Source: Catenulispora sp. MAP5-51 | GTDB lineage: Bacteria; Actinomycetota; Actinomycetes; Streptomycetales; Catenulisporaceae | Direction: 5' to 3' | Assembly: GCF_041261205.1 (NCBI RefSeq) | Contig: NZ_JBGCCH010000021.1 | Coordinates: 103,794 to 167,793, forward strand | DNA length: 64,000 nucleotides | Shown: piece after piece, positions 57,231-64,000 of the stretch | Layout of the letters: every line of letters starts with the position of its first letter | How positions within the stretch are numbered: the stretch's first letter is position 1 | Made by a program: the position numbers and the translations under genes | Notes under the pieces: generated by a model | The model's database searches: none | Told to the model about the DNA's origin: nothing | What the model saw: the letters and a program-made list of their open reading frames with translations, nothing else

Positions 57231-57254
57231 TCGTTTGGTCGTTTGGTCGTTTGG
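57231..57254. repeat. three tandem copies of TCGTTTGG
   Basis: The 8-bp unit TCGTTTGG occurs three times without gaps at 57231-57254, about 55 bases before the YihY gene. It may be slippage or a multi-site operator. Confidence 0.6.
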
Positions 57255-57309
57255 CGGAGGAAGGCACGGACATAGCTGCTCCTACTGTCTTCCGGGGGAG
57301 GTCTCGCGC

Positions 57310-58266
57310 ATGGGCGAGCGGCTAAGGGCACTGACCCGCAGCATCGACACGTTTCAGCAGGAGCACCGCTGGTTGGCGTTCCCGGCGGCGGTGTGGCGCA
57401 AGCTCTCCGACGACCAGGTCGGCGACCTCACCGCGCTGCTCACCTTCTACGCCTTCCTGTCGCTGTTCCCTCTGATGCTGCTTCTGGTGACCGTGCTCGG
57501 GGTCGCGCTGCGCCACGATCAGGCTCTGCAGGACTGGGTCCTGCGATCGGCGCTCGCGGACTTCCCGGTGATCGGCGGGCAACTGCGCGGCGACGTCCAC
57601 GCCGTCGGGCGCGGTCCGGTCGGCCTGGTGGCGGGACTGATCGGCTCCTTCCTCGGCGCGCGCGGTCTGGCGTCGGCCGCGCAGACCGTCCTCAACCGTC
57701 TGTGGGCCGTCCCGTTCAACCGCCAGCCGGGTTTCCCGTGGTCCTGGCTGCGCAGCTACGGCTTCATCGCCGTCGTCGGCGTGGGCATGGCGGCGACCAG
57801 CCTGGTCACCGACCTCGCGGCGGGTATCGGCAGTGGCCCGCTCTCGCTGGTGGCCCGCGCGGTGGCGCTCGTGCTGGCTCTGACCATCGGCACCCTGACC
57901 TACTGGCTCGCGCTCCGGCTGGCGATCGCCGGGCAGGTCCGCGGCCGGGACCTGTGGACCGGGGCCGTGATCGGCGCGGTGGGCTGGCAGATCCTGCAGG
58001 CGGTCGGCGGCTACTACATCACCCACGAACTGCGGCACGCCTCCGCGCTGTACGGGACCTTCGGGCTGGTGCTGGGGCTGATCGCGTGGCTCTACCTCCA
58101 GGCCCGGGTGACCTTGTACGCGGTCGAGGTCGACGTGGTCCGTTCCCGCGGATTGTGGCCGCGCAGCCTGTTCCCGCCGCCGGCCACCCCGGCGGACCGG
58201 GCGGCGTGGGACTCCGCCAAGGCCGCACAGGACCGGACGCCGAGAGCCGAGGGGGAAGGACCGTGA
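57310..58266 (+). CDS. YihY/BrkB-family membrane protein
   Basis: 318 aa. Five or six membrane spans are visible: TALLTFYAFLSLFPLMLLLV near residue 42, GLVAGLIGSFLGARGLASAA, YGFIAVVGVGMAATSLVTDL, LALTIGTLTYWLALRLAIAG and LYGTFGLVLGLIAWLYLQAR. AAVWRKLSDDQVGDLTALLT and the ITHELRHASALYG segment are typical of the YihY/virulence factor BrkB family, whose function is uncertain (it was wrongly named RNase BN). The C-terminal 45 residues are charged and cytoplasmic. The ATG at 57310 has GGGGGAGG upstream. It is transcribed away from the mobile element. Confidence 0.9.
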   Translation: MGERLRALTRSIDTFQQEHRWLAFPAAVWRKLSDDQVGDLTALLTFYAFLSLFPLMLLLVTVLGVALRHDQALQDWVLRSALADFPVIGGQLRGDVHAVGRGPVGLVAGLIGSFLGARGLASAAQTVLNRLWAVPFNRQPGFPWSWLRSYGFIAVVGVGMAATSLVTDLAAGIGSGPLSLVARAVALVLALTIGTLTYWLALRLAIAGQVRGRDLWTGAVIGAVGWQILQAVGGYYITHELRHASALYGTFGLVLGLIAWLYLQARVTLYAVEVDVVRSRGLWPRSLFPPPATPADRAAWDSAKAAQDRTPRAEGEGP

Positions 58267-58296
58267 GCGGCAGCGACAGGAACGACGCCGACTTAC

Positions 58297-58342
58297 GGAG
58301 AAGGGGACGGTCTGGACACTCTGGATCTCCGGCCCCTTCTCC
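58297..58342 (+). terminator. 10-bp hairpin after the YihY gene
   Basis: GGAGAAGGGG and CCCCTTCTCC are exact complements separated by 26 bases, 31 bases after the YihY stop. Confidence 0.55.
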
Positions 58343-58646
58343 AGTGCCGACGCGCCGGTCAGGAGTTCCGCGTCGGCCGTACGACATGTGTCCCGGTTCC
58401 GGGAGGGCAAACGTGCGGCTTCGGGCCGTTGAATCCGCTGCCTGGCTGATTACAGTCGGCGCTCGCATCGTCGAGGACGCCACCGAGAGGGCCGCCGGTG
58501 ATCGCGAAGTATGAGGGTTTGGGGTCGTAGAGCCCTGGTTCAGCTCGCGTGCGTGTCGCTTGAAGCGCGGCGTCGGTGGACTTCAGTATGGTTTGTCCAC
58601 CGACACACCGGGTGCTTCACAGCGGCACGTGACCGGCGGAGGAACC

Positions 58647-60263
58647 GTGATCGACCACCGGGTACGCGTCCACCCCAGCGCCGACCGTCTGCCTCGCGAG
58701 GAGCAGTTGGCGTGGAAGCTCGCAGCCGTGGCCACCGGCACAGGCACCACCAGCACCAACACCGGCACCAGCACCGGTGCGGCGGAGCTGGACGCGCGGG
58801 CCGTGGAGATGGCGGCCGACCGCGTGGTGGACAACGCCGCCGTGGCGCTGGCCTCCCTGCGGCGGCGGCCGGTGGCCGTGGCGCGGGCTCAGGCGGTCGC
58901 GCACCTGTACTCCGCTGAGGTCGGCGGACGCTCAGGCTCCTCGGTCTTCGGTACCGCGCCGGGGGTTCGGGTGTGGCCCGAGTGGGCGGCGTGGGCCAAT
59001 GGCACCGCCGTGCGCGAGCTCGACTTCCATGACACCTTCCTGGCCGCCGAGTACTCCCACCCCGGCGACAACATCCCGCCGCTGCTGGCCGTCGCTCAGC
59101 ATTGCGGGCGTTCGGGGGCCGACCTGCTGCGCGGCATCGTCGTCGCGTACGAGATCCACGTCGCGCTGGCCAAGGGCATCTGCCTGCACGCGCACCGTGT
59201 CGACCACGTCGCGCACCTGAGCGCGGCGACCGCGTGCGGCCTCGGTGCGCTGCTGGAGCTGCCGACGGAGGTCGTGTACCAGGCGGTGCAGCAGGCCGTG
59301 CACACCACCACCGCTACCCGGCAGTCGCGCAAGGGCGAGATCTCCAGCTGGAAGGCGTTCGCCCCGGCCTTCGCGACCAAGGCCGCGATCGAGGCGGTGG
59401 ACCGGGCGATGCGCGGCGAGGGGTCGCCGTCGCCGGTCTACGAGGGCGAAGACGGGTTCCTGGCCTGGATGCTCGACGGCCCGGACGCCGACTACACCGT
59501 CAGCCTGCCCGCGCCCGGCGAGCCCCGGCTGGCCATCCTCGACACGTACACCAAGGAGCACTCGGCCGAGTACCAGGCGCAGGCCTTCATCGACCTGGCC
59601 CGGGGACTGCGGGAGAGGACCGGTCCGCCGGCCGGCGTGCGCAGCGTCGTGCTCCACACCAGCCACCACACGCACACCGTGATCGGCTCCGGTTCCAACG
59701 ACCCGCAGAAGTACGACCCGGACGCCAGCCGCGAGACGCTGGACCACTCGCTGCCGTACATCTTCGCCGTCGCGTTGGAGGACGGCACCTGGCATCACGA
59801 GCGCTCCTACGCGCCGGAGCGGGCGCGGCGTCCGGAGACGGTCGAGCTGTGGCGCAAGGTCTCGACGGTCGAGGACCCTGAGCGGACCGCCCGCTATCAC
59901 GACCCTGATCCGCGACGCCGCGCGTTCGGCGGCCGCGCCGTGGTCACGCTGGCTGACGGGACCGTCGTCGAGGGCGAACTCGCCGTCGCCGACGCGCACC
60001 CGGCCGGCGCCCGGCCCTTCGACCGGGCCGCGTATAGCACCAAGTTCTGTACTTTGACGGAAGGGATCGTGGCCCCGGAAGCGCAAGGGTTGTTCCTGGC
60101 GGCCGTCGCCGGCCTGGCCGACGCGGACGCCGACGACCTCGCCGCGCTGTTCCCCGCCGTTGACCACGAAGCGCCGGCCGTCGCCGACATCGACACTGAC
60201 ACCGGCCCCGACGCCGCCCCCAAAGCCGACGCCGACGCCGCACTCCCGGAAGGCCTGTTCTGA
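58647..60263 (+). CDS. prpD: MmgE/PrpD-family 2-methylcitrate dehydratase
   Basis: 538 aa from a GTG at 58647, with GGAGGAA directly upstream. The N-terminus has an unusual Thr/Gly/Asn/Ser repeat ([15 protein letters not shown]) at about residues 32-46. Family blocks are [40 protein letters not shown] and [20 protein letters not shown], then [20 protein letters not shown] and ARQ-type [20 protein letters not shown]. The enzyme dehydrates 2-methylcitrate in propionyl-CoA breakdown. A C-terminal extension after residue 500 ([12 protein letters not shown]) is acidic and atypical. Its stop overlaps the prpB start (TGATG). prpC is not in this window. Confidence 0.9.
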   Translation: MIDHRVRVHPSADRLPREEQLAWKLAAVATGTGTTSTNTGTSTGAAELDARAVEMAADRVVDNAAVALASLRRRPVAVARAQAVAHLYSAEVGGRSGSSVFGTAPGVRVWPEWAAWANGTAVRELDFHDTFLAAEYSHPGDNIPPLLAVAQHCGRSGADLLRGIVVAYEIHVALAKGICLHAHRVDHVAHLSAATACGLGALLELPTEVVYQAVQQAVHTTTATRQSRKGEISSWKAFAPAFATKAAIEAVDRAMRGEGSPSPVYEGEDGFLAWMLDGPDADYTVSLPAPGEPRLAILDTYTKEHSAEYQAQAFIDLARGLRERTGPPAGVRSVVLHTSHHTHTVIGSGSNDPQKYDPDASRETLDHSLPYIFAVALEDGTWHHERSYAPERARRPETVELWRKVSTVEDPERTARYHDPDPRRRAFGGRAVVTLADGTVVEGELAVADAHPAGARPFDRAAYSTKFCTLTEGIVAPEAQGLFLAAVAGLADADADDLAALFPAVDHEAPAVADIDTDTGPDAAPKADADAALPEGLF

Positions 60264-61168
60264 TGTTGCACACCCGCACCACCCCGGCTGAGAAGCGCCG
60301 CGCCTTCCGCGACCTGCTCGCCTCCGGATGCCTGATCCGGATGCCCGGGGCGATCAACCCGCTGTCGGCGCGGCTGATCCAGGACACCGGCTTCGAGGCG
60401 GTGTACCTGTCCGGCGCGGTGCTCTCCGCCGACCTGGTCCTGCCCGACATCGGCCTGACCACGTCGGCGGAACTGGCCGAGCGGGCCCGGCAGATCGCGC
60501 GCGTCACCGATCTCCCGCTGCTGGTCGACGCCGACACCGGCTTCGGCGAGCCGATGAACGCCGCGCGCACCGTGCAGCTGCTCGAGGACGCCGGCGCCGC
60601 CGGGCTGCACCTGGAGGACCAGGTCAACCCCAAGCGCTGCGGGCACCTGGACGGCAAGAGCGTGGTGCCGCGCGAGCAGATGGTGCGCCGGCTGCGCGCC
60701 GCCGTCTCGGCCCGGCGCGACCCGGACTTCGTCGTCATGGCCCGCACCGACGCCCGCGCCGTCGAAGGCCTCGACGCCGCGATCGACCGCGCGAAGGCGT
60801 ACATCGACGCCGGCGCGGACGCGATCTTCCCCGAAGCCCTGGCCGGCGAAGCGGAGTTCGCCGCGTTTCGAGCAGCCGTGGACGTGCCGCTGCTGGCCAA
60901 CATGACCGAGTTCGGCAAGGGTCGCCTGCTCACCGCGCAGACGCTGACCGATCTCGGCTACAACATCGCGCTCTACCCGGTCACGCTGCTGCGGCTGGCC
61001 ATGGGCGCCATCGAGGACGGGCTCCGCACGCTCGCCGCCGAGGGGAGCCAGGAATCGCTGCTGCCGCGGATGCAGACACGGTCGCGGTTGTACGAGCTGC
61101 TGGACTATGCGGCGTACTCGGAGTTCGATTCGGCGGTTTTCGATTTCGCGCTGCCGCCGGGGGACTGA
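60263..61168 (+). CDS. prpB: methylisocitrate lyase
   Basis: 301 aa of the PEP-mutase/isocitrate-lyase superfamily. Landmarks are LIRMPGAINPLSARLIQDTG near residue 20, LLVDADTGFGEPMNAARTVQ near 87 with the catalytic aspartates, HLEDQVNPKRCGHLDGKSVV near 115, where the usual K-K-C-G-H reads K-R-C-G-H and keeps the catalytic Cys, and MARTDARAVEGLDAAIDRAK. It splits 2-methylisocitrate into pyruvate and succinate, completing the methylcitrate cycle started by a synthase that is not present here. The ATG overlaps the prpD stop, so the pair is translationally coupled. Confidence 0.93.
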   Translation: MLHTRTTPAEKRRAFRDLLASGCLIRMPGAINPLSARLIQDTGFEAVYLSGAVLSADLVLPDIGLTTSAELAERARQIARVTDLPLLVDADTGFGEPMNAARTVQLLEDAGAAGLHLEDQVNPKRCGHLDGKSVVPREQMVRRLRAAVSARRDPDFVVMARTDARAVEGLDAAIDRAKAYIDAGADAIFPEALAGEAEFAAFRAAVDVPLLANMTEFGKGRLLTAQTLTDLGYNIALYPVTLLRLAMGAIEDGLRTLAAEGSQESLLPRMQTRSRLYELLDYAAYSEFDSAVFDFALPPGD

Positions 61169-61279
61169 CCGGCTGAACCGGCCTGTGTCGAAGGCTATTG
61201 CGAGTCCACGGTACCGCCCTTACTGTGCGGCCTCACCTGCTGTCCCGCCTTATCCCCATCTCTTCTCGGGAGGCCCTCG

Positions 61280-62356
61280 GTGAGTGTGCGCAAGCGGATC
61301 GTGCTGTGGGGCACGGGCTTCGTCGGCAAGCTGGTGCTGGCCGAGATCTTCCGGCATCCCGGCTTCGAGCTGGTCGGCGTCGGCGTCAGCGACCCGGCCA
61401 AGGTCGGCCGCGACGCCGGCGAGCTGTGCGGCCTGGCCCCGGTCGGGGTGCTCGCCACCGACGATCTGAATACCCTGATCGCGCTGCGGCCGGACGCGGT
61501 GGTCCACTACGGTCCCACCGCCGCTCACGCCGAGGAGAACATCCGCGTCATCGGGGCGTTCCTGTCCGCCGGCATCGACGTGTGCTCCACGGCCATGACC
61601 CCGTGGGTGTGGCCGGCGATGAAGCAGAACCCGCCGTCCTGGATCGATCCGATCACCGAGGCCTGCGCCGCCGGCGGTGCCTCCTGCTTCACCACCGGCA
61701 TCGACCCCGGTTTCGCCAACGACCTGTTCCCCATGACGCTGATGGGTCTGTGCGGGGAGGTCCACAGCGTCCGCGCCCAGGAGATCCTGGACTACAGCGC
61801 ATACGAGGGCGACTACGAAACCGAGATGGGCATCGGCCGCCCGCCGGAGTTCCAGGCGCTGCTGGAGATCCCCGACATCCTCATCATGTCCTGGGGCGCC
61901 ACCGTGCCGATGATGGCGCACGCCGCGGGCATCGAGCTGGACGAGATCACCACCACCTGGGAGAAGTGGGTCACCGACCGTCCGGTCAAGACCGCCAAGG
62001 GCGTCGTCGAACCCGGACACGTCGCCGCCATCCACTTCACCATCGACGGCCGCCTGTCCGGCCGCACCCGTATCCAGCTGGAGCACGTGAACCGCGTCGG
62101 CCCCGACTCGGCCCCCGACTGGCCCCGCGGCACCGCCGACGACGTCTACCGCGTGGAGATCGACGGCTCGCCATCGATCGTGCAGGAAACGGCCTTCCGC
62201 TTCACCGACGGCTCCGGCCGCGACGCCGCCACCGCCGGCTGCCTGGCCACCGGGCTTCGCGCGCTGAACGCCGTGCCGGCCGTCAATGCTCTGCCACCAG
62301 GGTGGGTCACGGCCTTGGACCTGCCGCTGATTCCGGGGAAGGGGACGATTCGGTAG
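61280..62356 (+). CDS. DapB-like NAD(P)H-dependent dehydrogenase (dihydrodipicolinate-reductase-like)
   Basis: 358 aa from a GTG at 61280. The Rossmann motif is IVLWGTGFVGKLVLAEIFRH (G-x-G-x-x-G) near residue 7, followed by VVHYGPTAAHAEENIRVIGA and GIDVCSTAMTPWVWPAMKQN, and SCFTTGIDPGFANDLFPMTL. This matches the group of dihydrodipicolinate-reductase-like proteins (also called 2,4-diaminopentanoate-dehydrogenase-like) in actinomycetes; the substrate is unknown. It lies 111 bases after prpB on the same strand and could be co-transcribed with the methylcitrate genes, but a direct link is not established. Confidence 0.85.
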   Translation: MSVRKRIVLWGTGFVGKLVLAEIFRHPGFELVGVGVSDPAKVGRDAGELCGLAPVGVLATDDLNTLIALRPDAVVHYGPTAAHAEENIRVIGAFLSAGIDVCSTAMTPWVWPAMKQNPPSWIDPITEACAAGGASCFTTGIDPGFANDLFPMTLMGLCGEVHSVRAQEILDYSAYEGDYETEMGIGRPPEFQALLEIPDILIMSWGATVPMMAHAAGIELDEITTTWEKWVTDRPVKTAKGVVEPGHVAAIHFTIDGRLSGRTRIQLEHVNRVGPDSAPDWPRGTADDVYRVEIDGSPSIVQETAFRFTDGSGRDAATAGCLATGLRALNAVPAVNALPPGWVTALDLPLIPGKGTIR

Positions 62357-62547
62357 AGCCACCGAAGCACCTTCTCTCGACCTCTCGACCGAAGGTGACT
62401 GTAGCCAGCCTGACGCTGGCGCACTCCGACGCGCTGGCCCTTGAGGTGAATGCTCGGCAGTGGTCTTTGTTGCAGGTCAGACACCGTTCAGGTGCTGATC
62501 GTTGTGCGTGACAGATGTCGCTCACCGGCCGGGTCGGTTGCCGCCGG

Positions 62548-62784
62548 CTAACTGAGCACGGGTGGCAGAACGCTGACGATCTCAGCAACGCCGATCGGCG
62601 CGGCAACCTCGTGCATGGTGATGAGGTCGCCCGGCGTGAGGTGTCGCCATCGCTGCGGAGTCAGCGGCGCGAGGCGGATCGAGCCGTTCTGCCCGGGTTC
62701 CAAGGCGGTTGCGAACTTGACCCAGATGCGCGCGATGGCCAGGTCCGGTTCGCCGGTGTCGGTGCGGTGCCCGATGTCCCACAT
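62548..62784 (-). CDS. short hypothetical protein, possibly a fragment
   Basis: 78 aa from an ATG at 62784. The coherent part is LAIARIWVKFATALEPGQNG then SIRLAPLTPQRWRHLTPGDL and ITMHEVAAPIGVAEIVSVLP, resembling the small translation-factor-barrel-like domain of some Streptomyces hypothetical proteins. There is no ribosome site at the start and the sequence upstream does not continue the fold, so it may be the end of a decayed gene. No partner genes are evident. Confidence 0.4.
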   Translation of the reverse strand: MWDIGHRTDTGEPDLAIARIWVKFATALEPGQNGSIRLAPLTPQRWRHLTPGDLITMHEVAAPIGVAEIVSVLPPVLS

Positions 62785-62899
62785 CGGTCGCAGAACCCCG
62801 GCACCGGGGATTGCCGATCGGCGTCCGCCTTCTTCTCGGCGACGTTCATGGTCCGATTGTGGACTGCCGGTGGCCCTTTGCACTGGTCGGAGCTGCGGT

Positions 62900-63109
62900 A
62901 TGAGCGCGCCGACGACGATCGAGCGGACCGAGGTTCTCTGCACTGATCTTGAAGTGCGTCAAGCCTCGACCGCTCTGCGTGAACAGTGCGCCGCGGCCGA
63001 CGTTCCGTTCTTTCTTCAAGCAATGGGGCGAGCACCTGCCAGTGCCGGTCGAGGACGATCCGGCGTTCGCCGTCGGCCGTTCGTTCACCAATCCCCGCCG
63101 TTCGCGTAG
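62900..63109 (+). CDS. short hypothetical protein, frameshift suspected
   Basis: 69 aa beginning MSAPTTIERTEVLCTDLEVR then QASTALREQCAAADVPFF. This helical start looks coherent. After PFF a better continuation (KQWGEHLPVPVEDDPAFAVG) lies in a neighbouring frame, running to 63155. I do not recognise the family with confidence; small helical proteins of this kind can be antitoxin-like. There is no ribosome site. Treat it as a remnant or a poorly supported gene. Confidence 0.3.
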   Translation: MSAPTTIERTEVLCTDLEVRQASTALREQCAAADVPFFLQAMGRAPASAGRGRSGVRRRPFVHQSPPFA

Positions 63110-63186
63110 GCAGGAAACAAGCTGGCCGGGAGCCGGACGGGAGGGCGTGGGATGAGTTCCCCGCTGCTGTCGGCGCCTAGCGACTA

Positions 63187-63906
63187 TCAAGGGGTGCGGT
63201 TCCACGTCCTCGCCATGTCAGTGGCCATCTTCAGGTCGTTGCTGGAATCGAACGTGAATTTCTGGCCCGGGGTCTCCGGGAGCACGCGGCCGAGCATCAC
63301 CGAGAAGCGTTGCTTGGCCAGTGCCGTCGTCAAGGTCTCGCGTTTCGACCGGTTGCGCCGGCCCTTGTAAATGACCTTGTCGAGACCGATTCCGTGGACG
63401 ATCGCAGCCAGGTCCACATCGCGCTCGCTCGGCCCGGCACCGGTCGCTACCCGTTCGACACGGGCTCGGGCCGAGGCCGCCGCATCGGCGTCGAGTAGGT
63501 GGACGCGGCCGTATAGCGCACCGCGTTGTGGTCGGTCCCACGTGAGAACTTCACGCTCTCGCAGCGATTTGAGGTAGGCGAACAGGGAAGGCGAGACCCA
63601 GTTTTTGAGACACCGCTCGGGATGCCGGTCGCCTTTCTGCGTCTGCTGCGCTTGGAACAGTACTTTGTCCAGCAACGGCTGCTCGGAGCTGCGTGCATCG
63701 TCCTCTCTGGCGACGGTGACGCCAGGTGTTCCGTCAGCCTGCCGCAGCTGTAGCCAGCCCGCTGACACCAACTCGGCCAACCCCGCGGCGTTCAGCCCGA
63801 TCTGCATGACCGGAGACCCCCGCACTACTCCTTTTTCGGCATCGAGTGCGACCAGCAGCAGCTCTTCCCCCAGTGTCAGCATTCTTTGAATGCTACCCGT
63901 GGCCAC
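63187..63906 (-). CDS. GOLPH3/VPS74 (GPP34) family protein
   Basis: 239 aa from a GTG at 63906; an ATG at 63882 (MLTLGEELLLVALDAEKGVV) is the classical family start and may be the true one. The GPP34 pattern continues with IGLNAAGLAELVSAGWLQLR, a helical middle RCLKNWVSPSLFAYLKSLRE, ALYGRVHLLDADAAASARAR and AAIVHGIGLDKVIYKGRRNR, then the C-terminal AKQRFSVMLGRVL. In eukaryotes GOLPH3 binds PI4P at the Golgi; bacterial members are cytoplasmic proteins of unknown role in actinomycetes. Upstream (63930-64000) is an AT-rich TTTTATATAG stretch suited to a promoter. Confidence 0.85.
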   Translation of the reverse strand: MATGSIQRMLTLGEELLLVALDAEKGVVRGSPVMQIGLNAAGLAELVSAGWLQLRQADGTPGVTVAREDDARSSEQPLLDKVLFQAQQTQKGDRHPERCLKNWVSPSLFAYLKSLREREVLTWDRPQRGALYGRVHLLDADAAASARARVERVATGAGPSERDVDLAAIVHGIGLDKVIYKGRRNRSKRETLTTALAKQRFSVMLGRVLPETPGQKFTFDSSNDLKMATDMARTWNRTP

Positions 63907-64000
63907 AATGCCGCGTAGTTAAGGGTTTGGCGGTGTCGTCAAATGCGGCTGTGAGCAGCTGTTTTATATAGTGAACGAGACCTCTGATACACCGGTTCTT

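Noticed and set aside
53516..57309. Possibility that the inverted repeats at 54.0 and 57.0 kb are only a duplicated gene fragment
   Set aside because: Exact restoration of the decarboxylase frame after removing the unit and the short flanking duplication fits insertion much better.

Overview
The window is very GC-rich, with dense overlapping open frames, GTG starts and actinobacterial gene families throughout. The families seen include a SigB/SigF-type sigma factor, RsbQ/RsbP, MmyB-type XRE regulators, a LAL regulator, an MTQ2-like methyltransferase paired with a CDGSH protein, and a GPP34 protein. It looks like chromosomal DNA of a soil actinomycete of Streptomyces/Catenulispora type. That placement rests on composition and gene families only; no marker gene is present.

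Layout. 0-7.3 kb: a stress-sigma block (sigma factor, anti-sigma factor, small stress-type proteins), a CDGSH / heme-oxygenase-like / MTQ2 methyltransferase operon, CBS and PRC-barrel proteins, and an odd LuxR-type regulator. 7.3-17.6 kb: a secreted thioesterase-like lipoprotein, an SOS-box-controlled ImuA-like pair, and a MarR/XRE/quinone oxidoreductase/cupin block with shared operator-like sites. 17.6-20.2 kb: a gene graveyard with deletion-fused transketolase and catalase remnants. 20.2-34 kb: secreted proteins, a TetR-controlled hydrolase, and a CocE/cupin/esterase operon facing a LAL regulator. NADP oxidoreductase, XRE, ECF sigma and acetyltransferase genes follow. 34-40.6 kb: an RsbU-like phosphatase, the metX-metY-CoA-binding operon, an OsmC protein and a flavoprotein gene broken by an in-frame stop. 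40.6-53.7 kb: membrane proteins, a DUF72 protein, a CbiX-like protein, Sua5, an MFS transporter and an ABC exporter with an altered Walker A. 53.7-57.3 kb: a 3.07-kb element with about 60-bp terminal inverted repeats carrying an rsbQ-rsbP-rsbV-like cassette, inserted in an Orn/Lys/Arg decarboxylase pseudogene. 57.3-64 kb: a YihY protein, prpD-prpB, a DapB-like dehydrogenase and a GPP34 protein.

How the parts fit. Partner-switching stress signalling recurs at four places: sigma plus anti-sigma at 0.4-1.7 kb, a STAS remnant at 6.4 kb, a PP2C phosphatase at 34.3 kb, and the mobile RsbQ/P/V cassette. The strongest observation is that cassette. Removing it together with one copy of a 6-7 bp flanking duplication restores the interrupted decarboxylase reading frame. 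A second unusual feature is a chain of three overlapping five-codon minicistrons between the CDGSH gene and the redox-enzyme gene. Broken genes are unusually common here (at least ten remnants), so some single-base lesions could also be sequence errors.
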